Source: Letharia columbiana (Eukaryota > Ascomycota > Lecanoromycetes > Lecanorales > Parmeliaceae). Taken from it: DNA of 64,000 bases. A model generated the notes under the pieces. The model was not told where the DNA came from. It searched no databases and worked only from the letters and a program-made list of their open reading frames with translations. The DNA is taken from the NCBI RefSeq assembly GCF_014066305.1, contig NW_023501123.1, positions 1 through 64,000 on the forward strand. Direction: 5' to 3'. Below, piece by piece: positions 57,202 through 64,000 of this stretch. The position numbers were made by a program, and so were the translations under genes. How positions within the stretch are numbered: the first letter of the stretch is position 1; every line of letters starts with the position of its first letter.

Positions 57202-59005
57202 CAAACGGCATCGAATGTCGGCATTTGGGTAGGATTTTGTGGTATTGGCGGGCTTGGCGGGCGTTGTGCTTCACTTCATTTCTTGATATTTCCCAAAAGC
57301 TTCTCGATTTAGCATCCGCGATCTGAGCAGGGTAGGCGTAGGCGTCTATAGGCCAACACACACCGACAAATATTCTACGATCTGATCCCGACTTCCCATC
57401 CACCTCCCCCTCTCCAACCACAACCCCTCTCTCCCACCCCCTCCTCTTCCGTCCTCCTCCTCAGGCGCAACAGGTCATCCTTTATCACTCGGTGTCCGCA
57501 ACCCCCGTACCAAACCGCACGCCGTAGAGTACGTACACGCGTTGGCTCGGGTGCCCACATTCCAAAAGAACATCCGAAAGGAAGCCGAACCCTTGAAAGT
57601 CGAGCCAATCCCACCTCCCAAAGAGCATCCGCAAGGAAGCCGCAACCCTTGAAAGTCGAGCCAATCTCACCTCCCAAAAGAGCATCCGCAAGGAAGCCGG
57701 AACCCTTGAAAGTCGAGCCAGGACTCGAAGGAGGCCCTAGTGTGAATACGTCCAGCATCCCTGCTCGAGCCCCCGGCTGTGACTACTGGGTTCCTTCCAC
57801 CCATGCCACCGGGCCGCAATCAAGCGCTTAGCTCGCGGCGCGGGGCCCAAATGCGCGACTATAGCGCGGCGGGGGGTGGAATGGAAGAATGGGGGCTGTA
57901 TACGGAAGGGAAATGGAAGGGGAGGGAAGGGGGAAGGGGTGGATGATGCGGCGTGGAGTGAGGGTTTGTTTGTTTGTTCGCGTGGAGAAGGAGGAGACGG
58001 CGGGGATTAGGAAGTGGTGGGGGGGATTTGAATGAGTGATCGATCACTTGCTTACCCACTACGTCCGTCGACACCCACAGTCCAGCCCAGCGCTAGCAGT
58101 ACGTAGCCCTACCCCACCTACCTACACCCGGACGGTTTCCCGGGAGCGTACGGATTGACCGATATCGGGCTGTGGTAGGGGCTGTAGGCTAAAGCTGGGT
58201 GCGTGCCGGAACACTTCCGAGCGCATTCAATGTCCCGGTGAACCCCTTCGGGCGGGCGGTATGCGAGATCTTGGCTTGGCGTGTGCGGGGACTGTTGGTG
58301 CCGGCCTCTGTACGTTCGTTGATTGGTCTGTGAATATGGAGGGTGTGGCTGACGGAGTGGGGTGGGTATATCAGTGGTTCCGACGCGGGGCCGACGGGGA
58401 CTGGCTACAGCGCTACGATCGAGTATGCGTAGAACGTGACCCTGGGTGCTCATTCTTCCGATAGTTCTGTAGACATTCAATTCATTGCTCGGCCAGCCGA
58501 TTCGACATCCCTGTATACATTCCATTCATTCCTGTATCCTCCTCGGCCAAATGCGCCTCAAGACTCCAGATAATCCTCCCGTCATCCCTCCACCCCATGG
58601 TTCTCGTCGACTAACGCGCATGGTAGAAAGAAGCACAACCTTCGATCTCCATCCTACAATGTTAGCCGGCCGGCTATCCCGTTTTTTGTAGCCTAGCATG
58701 TTCCCTTGGCCCTTGCCCAAAATACTGTACACGATGTAGGGTTTTCGGCGCTTTTTTCATAGACAATTCATCGAAAGCGATCATTGTCAAGAAAAGCTGG
58801 CCGTGGTCCCCTACAGATCCGAAAGCATTAGCCACATATTCCACCACTCGTGACCGTGAGGAACTCGCCGAGGCCCCCGAGACTCCCGCCCTGCCCGTGC
58901 CTGACGCAGACGGACCAAATCGCCGTGGTCGCTTCCCAAAATTCATACCACGCGGCCGTGTCCGACGTGGTGGAGTTGTCGACTATCCTCAGCAGACAGA
59001 AAGTG
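57202..59005. other. Intergenic DNA with a minisatellite
   Basis: No supported gene. It contains the 56-bp tandem repeat listed separately and G-rich runs at about 57870-58025. The 58.3-58.5 kb ORFs look like chance. Confidence 0.5.
57560..57721 (+). repeat. 56-bp tandem repeat, three units
   Basis: Units start at 57560, 57616 and 57672. Each contains AGGAAGCCG followed by AACCCTTGAAAGTCGAGCCA. Units 2 and 3 are nearly identical. The 56-nt period is not a multiple of three, so the minus-strand ORFs through it change frame and are not credible as repeat proteins. Confidence 0.88.
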
Positions 59006-59883
59006 TCATCTATTTGAGGATATATCAGAAAAAAAGACCAAAACACATGGTGGTCCGTTGATCATCTCACATGACTCAACGGCTTGAGGTAGCAAGACTT
59101 GCGTCGTCCGATCAGTAGGGGGACCGAAGGCTTCCTTCTCGGTAGTGACTGGCATGCCTTCTAAAACATCTTGGCATGAGCTCATGGCCCGGAACTTTCC
59201 GCTGCACTGGATCGCTGATGGTGGTTGGTATGCGCTCATGATTACTGCAAGGTTATTGTCGCCACCTGAGTGAGGCAGAAAGTCAGCATTGGTAGGCTTC
59301 ATAAGTCGTAGCGGCCAAGGCCAACGATACCATCGTGATCTTTCAGCAACAGAGTCTTCTACCTACCTATGTTCGTAGCAATCCCACCCTGCAACTTACC
59401 ACCGGAAAAGCATTCATGTCGAACCGCAGCGGCAGCATTGCGGACTTGGTTGGTGGTTGCCTTTGCAGAGGTAGCACCACCGATGAGGACCGGCTGGACA
59501 TAGCATAACGCTTTATCGCCCATGGCTCTGTAGGGCAAAGGAAAAATCTGTTCCTGGCTGCCCGTGTGACGGTCGGCCCATGGAACTTGGTCAGCGTTGG
59601 GAGGGACATATGCCTTCGCTTGTTCGCAATCAAAAATGTCCAGATCGAAGCCATAAGAAGCGCCATCGCATTGGATACGTAAGGGCTGACCGCTTGTCAC
59701 GTTGAGTGATGTAGTAGAGTCATTCGAGGCAGAAGTCGTGTCCACATTCGATGCGAGGAGATCCGATGATAGAGGAAGACGTAAGATAGCTGGTATTTTA
59801 TAAGCTAGAGAAATGTTTAGAGGTTTTGCTAGAATCAGAGTCCCAACGTAAAAAGCGTATCCCAGGGCGTACTTCAGTGACAT
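59006..59883 (-). CDS. Secreted cysteine-containing protein
   Basis: Two exons, 59883-59367 and 59265-59006, separated by a 101-nt GT-AG intron, give 258 residues. The first 20 or so residues (MSLKYALGYAFYVGTLILA) are signal-peptide-like. Each half holds a similar pattern: IQCDGASYGFDLDIFDCEQA and, in exon 2, IQCSGKFRAMSSCQDVLEGMP, each with paired Cys. PLPYRAMGDKALCYVQPVL and GGIATNIGGDNNLAV, the latter spanning the splice, are conserved-looking blocks of an uncharacterised fungal secreted family. The last 20 codons may belong to an unrecognised further intron, so the C-terminus is less certain. The function is unknown. Confidence 0.72.
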
Positions 59884-62723
59884 TTCAGCGACCTCATCTA
59901 GAATTGCACGTTTTCGAGTAACAGTAGAATTTCCCGAGTCTAGACTCTTCTTTAAATGGAAGACTCGTGGAGATTGAGGGACGGGACTGAGAGCGCGTCC
60001 GCGCTACAGAAGGTCTACCTAGATCTGCAACCACTTCGCGCAAGTATGCCGGCCTCAAGCGACTAGAAAGTGTTAGCAGACCGTAACTTTGTTTCAATGT
60101 TCAAGGAAAAGGAAAAGGAAAGGGCCGTGATCTATGTGTACTACTGGAAGCGCAAATGTAAATTAGGACTGTCAGATTTAGAGCCCGTTCCTTGTCTACT
60201 TTAGCATATTAGAACGGTCGCCTGGCTTTGCGTGGATGTACCCCACAGGGGCATCTGTTTCGCGCATGCCGGTTCCGCCCACAGAGTCCGTGCGCAATTG
60301 AATCATTTGGAATTATGGAGAGCAGTGATCGAAAGTTGTGAGCACGATTGGCTCTTATCAGCCAAAGCAGTTGGAATCCTGGTATAATGAGTTGCAAGGA
60401 GGTCATTAGTCTCGACAAGCGTCATGCAGGCGAACATGCCCGGTCCCTATAAGCTTAATGTGCCAACGTTTGACAGTCTTTGTGACAATTCCAGTGCGAC
60501 GAATTCTAGGTGCATACGTGCGCCAAACGGCGAATGGCCTAGAGACCTTGTCGAGGATTTTCCGCCATTCTTATCCCATTTGTACGAATAATGACTCACA
60601 GGTTCATGCATAAGCTTAGCAGCAATGAGCTGGGGTATTTCCCCTTGCCATGCGTAGCATCTTTTTCATTCAGGACACGATCTGGTAGTATAGCTGTGGG
60701 CGCCCGTGCTAATCATGTAAGAGACTACGCATTGCACTTCCCGTGTTTGATCTCACGCCGCCAGGTGCGGCCGGAAAGATGATTCCAACACTCGTGCCGT
60801 CTCTAGATTTTAGTCACCTCCAACCTATCAGTAGACTGATAAGACAATGTCGGTGGTGCTCTCTTGCTCCGTAGGCACAAGCCACGAAGGCATCCTCGAA
60901 CATTTTAGGCTGCATTTTGTTTGAGCAAGGACTCCTGCGATGGATTGTGGCTGAAGCCACGACAGACTTGTCTCCTGATATATGCATTCCCAGTCGAGTG
61001 GGTTTGATGGCGTAGGCCTCTATGCCCCTGCCGTATGGCCAGAATCTCAAGGCAGAAGTGTTTTTCTGCCTTCTCACCGCGAAGGCTTGATGCGAACGAA
61101 GCAGCAAAGAAAAGAAGACGGTAGCGCTGTTGTTTGGGTCGCTGATACAAGTAAGCCGTCAAATCCAGTAAGCCGTTTCATCCTGACCACTTGGCGTCCC
61201 TCTGGCACATCTGAGGTTTCACTCTGAATCAAGCGACTGAAAGATGTCGCGTCAACCCTTAGCTTGATTGTAAGATCTCCAGATGCCAGATCAGCGGTGT
61301 GGTGACGAAACCCCGTCTTCTTCATAAGAGAAGACGCTTGCTGGCCTCGGAATGGACAGCATGTGAGGATGGCGTTGAAGGGAGGAATGTGGAGAGTAGG
61401 GCACCTTAAAAAAAGGCAGAATACCGCGCCAAGGCTCGAGGATATTCATAAAGTGCATCATGCTGAGCTATTGAGCTGTAGGCTAACTGATAGCCGCCAT
61501 CTGAACAAGGGCAAACATTCCCATGCAAACGGGATCTAGGTGGTTGAACGGTGTATTCTCGAGGAGTAGGTGGGGTCAAGCTTGATAAAAACAATGTTTT
61601 TTCCCCGTAGAACAATGGAACAAGAAGTCTGTAGATATTTCGACAGTTGGCATGAGAGAGTGACGACCATGCAGGCAGTATAGGTAGGAACAGTCTGACG
61701 AACGGAGAATTTAGATTTTAAAATGACTTCACAAGGCTGAGCTAAATATGATACGCGCTAGCGCATATCCCGAGTTAAACGCGACATGATTGAATTCGCA
61801 CGCGTAAATATTCTGCTGTGAGACTTATCCGCTCTAGCGATGCTCTCCAATCTCATGTCGATATTGTGGGACTCACAGAGCCATTCACCGGGGGGCTATC
61901 TCCCGTCTCATGGCAGATTTGACACAAGGAATGCGATTCAGCATGGAATTTGGGGATTGGATTCCGTATACTTTGACCACCCTACAAGTGGTGATCTCCT
62001 ATTCCCACCGCAATGCTTCTGATTCGCGAGCCTACCGTTGTTATCTGTGTTCTCTTCTGACACCCACGACACGACTCTACGGAAGCCTCGTCCGTCATTC
62101 GTTCTTCCACACGTCAAGGTGAGTACAAGAAGAGCCTTGCATGATGGGAGCGACTTTTGTAGCTAGATTATATTTCGGCCCTCTTGGATTACCAAGGGTC
62201 CGAAGTAAGGAGCCATATTTTCAGGGGGGCCTTTTTTTTCCCCCCCTCTCGCTCATCCTTCCCATTGAGCCGCAAGACCTATCTCCTCCAAACCCGCGCA
62301 GAGAGAAAGCTGAAATTGAAAAAGCGATAAAGTAAGGGGTTGATATTCATTAGCATCTCATTTTGAGAGGTAATTATTTCTTAAATTAGATCGAAAGAAC
62401 GGTAAGAAGCCTATACTTATCATAAGCTTTACTATTTCTTCCCATCATTTACCCTTCGAATGCGTTGTTATACGGGCAAGCAATCTCAAAAGTCTCTTTA
62501 CTCAGTACTTTGATATATTCAAAGTCCATATCTTTGAACTGTTTGTTACCTCTCTACAGTCACATTGTAAGGGGAAACTACCATGAATAGCAACCAAAAT
62601 TTGCTTCATGATGACAAAAGCTAGTAAATCAGAGCGTCAATTCTACCAAAGTTGCTGCAAAGTGTCTCAAGTACGTGGTTAAGACCCATGCTATGCGCCC
62701 GCCCTTCCAGCAGAATCCTCCGT
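59884..62723. other. Intergenic DNA, no supported gene
   Basis: About 2.8 kb with only short ORFs on both strands. The 62330-62640 part is more AT-rich. Nothing was recognised. It includes the promoter of the secreted-protein gene and the 3' flank of the dioxygenase gene. Confidence 0.5.
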
Positions 62724-64000
62724 CTAATCCTCTTCCTCTGGGAAATTCGCCTTGAAAAGTGCCAAATCACCATCATAGACCTTCTCCGGCGCGATGGTGA
62801 ATTCTCCTTTCCAGTGCTCCTCGACCGGGATATTCTCCGGCTTGATGTACCGGCCCGTCAATCCAAAGCGAAGTTTTCCCTTTGGCATAACACCGTGCTA
62901 AGGCGTGTTAATAGATGTGAAAGAGATAGTGGTGGGCAGGAGCGCATACCTCGTTGTTTTTTTGGATGTCTTCACCATGCATCACCACCATGTCTCCGTG
63001 CCTGAGCTCCAAGGACAACACAGTAGGCCCGTTATTCTTGTTCTTATCCAAGGCCTTAAAGAGCGCCGTCTTGGCCTGTTCGTATTCGTCCATGTGACCA
63101 GCCTGGTAGAGCTCGTTGAGGGCGATGCGCTCCTTCCAAGCCTGAGAGCCAGGGCGCACGGGCAGCTCGGGATCGTAGTTATCGGCGTTACGTTCCTTGA
63201 ACTTCCAGTACTTGGACTTCATCCTGAAGCCCATGGTGGCTGCACCTCCCAGCGACCAAGATGCGATATCCGGGCCAAGATCCTTCTCACCGTCATCGTG
63301 CCACTGGATCTCATCAGCGTTTGTAGAAGATTTGAGTAGTACTGCAAGTATAAAGGACTTACCCCAATTGACTGCTTCTCCATGTATCCCAGACACAGCA
63401 GTTCATTGAACGGCCGGTATGAGCCATCCTTGATCGCGTCTTTGCCAGCCCAAGTCAGGTGGTTTACGGCATCCATGATCGCTGGTGGAGCCTCCGAGAA
63501 GCCTCTGGAGTCGACTGCGACGACGTAGTTGTATGGCAAGCCCTACACCGGTTTAGCAGGAATGACGGATGTGCGGATGTTAGAGGAAAACATACAAAGT
63601 TAATGCCAAAGTGCTTTGTTATCATCTCGCCTTCCACTTTTTTCGAGTTAGTACCGTGTGCGTGAACCATTTTGCGAACCACCTACCTGGGCTGTTCTCC
63701 AGTGGAAACCTCTGCATGCCTAATTTGGTTCCTTGTAAGGCCTCGAGGGCTTCATCCGCCCCGCCAGGTTGTCGGTTGATGACCTCATTTGCGAAGTAGT
63801 GAGTGATGCAGTTGCCGGGAGAAATCTCGTACGTCGCTTTTCGCCAATAGCCATGGAATTCTGATTCTGTGCGAACGACCGGTGCTTCCCACTTGTCGAA
63901 TGGGATCGAATGTCCCTCAGCTGCGAAGGCATGATCTGGTGCAAGCTGACTTCGTGGAATGATCGGATAATGGATGGGTACCTCGAAGGTGCAACCTTCG
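62724..64000 (-). CDS. AlkB-like 2-oxoglutarate/Fe(II) dioxygenase (5' end off the window)
   Basis: Six exons are visible: 64000-63687, 63636-63596, 63542-63363, 63303-62950 and 62897-62724 as five joined pieces plus the missing upstream part, with introns of 50, 53, 59 and 52 nt that all keep frame. The catalytic core shows WHDDGEKDLGP (Fe-binding His and Asp), SLGGAATMGFR, RHGDMVVMHGEDIQ, NNEHGVMPKG (second His) and RFGLTGR, the RxxxxxR motif typical of AlkB enzymes that bind 2-oxoglutarate. The order and spacing fit AlkB homologues that remove alkyl groups from DNA or RNA by oxidation. The N-terminal part inside the window (HYPIIPRSQLAPDH onward) has no assigned domain. Five, not six, exons are actually seen here. 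The gene starts beyond 64000. Confidence 0.85.

Noticed and set aside
57375..57758. Minus-strand repeat protein over the minisatellite
   Set aside because: The 56-nt period shifts frame in each unit, so repeated peptides arise only in part and by chance.
1..64000. CRISPR arrays, rRNA genes or bacterial operon signals
   Set aside because: None seen; the window is eukaryotic with spliced genes.

Overview
The window looks like a contig from a filamentous ascomycete (Pezizomycotina). The genes are split by short (48-101 nt) GT-AG introns and the protein families are typically fungal: a highly reducing PKS-NRPS, an RTA1-like protein, a Zn2Cys6 regulator, an F-box protein and a CAP10-like GT90. 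The genome is sharply two-part. GC-balanced gene-bearing DNA abuts AT-rich blocks in which CpA and TpG are almost gone while CpG and CpT survive, the mark of repeat-induced point mutation (RIP). A dothideomycete-like lineage is plausible, but the sequence alone does not prove it.

Layout. 1-16202 is a RIP-degraded repeat block without intact genes; it holds a recognisable hAT transposase fossil (about 8.1-10.1 kb) and several diverged repeats. 16203-16960 is almost pure A/T and may be an assembly or consensus artefact. 16961-20490 carries a GT90 glycosyltransferase gene with a suspicious in-frame TGA upstream. 20491-22333 is a second RIP fossil, a pogo/Fot-type transposase on the minus strand, followed by another A/T-only tract; a 333-bp near-identical direct repeat brackets this island. 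23.4-30.0 kb holds an F-box gene, an uncharacterised gene, and a gene whose product has two RxxxxH (HEPN-like) units.

The main interest is 31.0-57.2 kb, which reads as a secondary-metabolite cluster. It contains a 3490-residue KS-AT-DH-ER-KR-ACP-C-A-PCP hybrid that ends at the carrier domain without a release domain, a free-standing alpha/beta-hydrolase thioesterase with Ser-Asp-His candidates, a 14-TM-type MFS exporter transcribed divergently from an RTA1-like membrane protein, a small secreted protein, and a Zn2Cys6 regulator. The inferred logic is that the hybrid makes a reduced acyl chain joined to one amino acid, the free TE releases it, MFS/RTA1 export it or protect against it, and the Zn2Cys6 protein controls transcription. 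Between the hybrid and the other genes lies a 605-bp fold-back element whose core is an unmutated relative of a sequence found RIP-mutated at 12.85 kb.

The right end (57.2-64.0 kb) holds a 56-bp minisatellite, a secreted cysteine-containing protein and the 3' part of an AlkB-like 2-oxoglutarate/Fe(II) dioxygenase gene that runs off the edge. Family assignments rest on motifs read by eye; no database search was possible.
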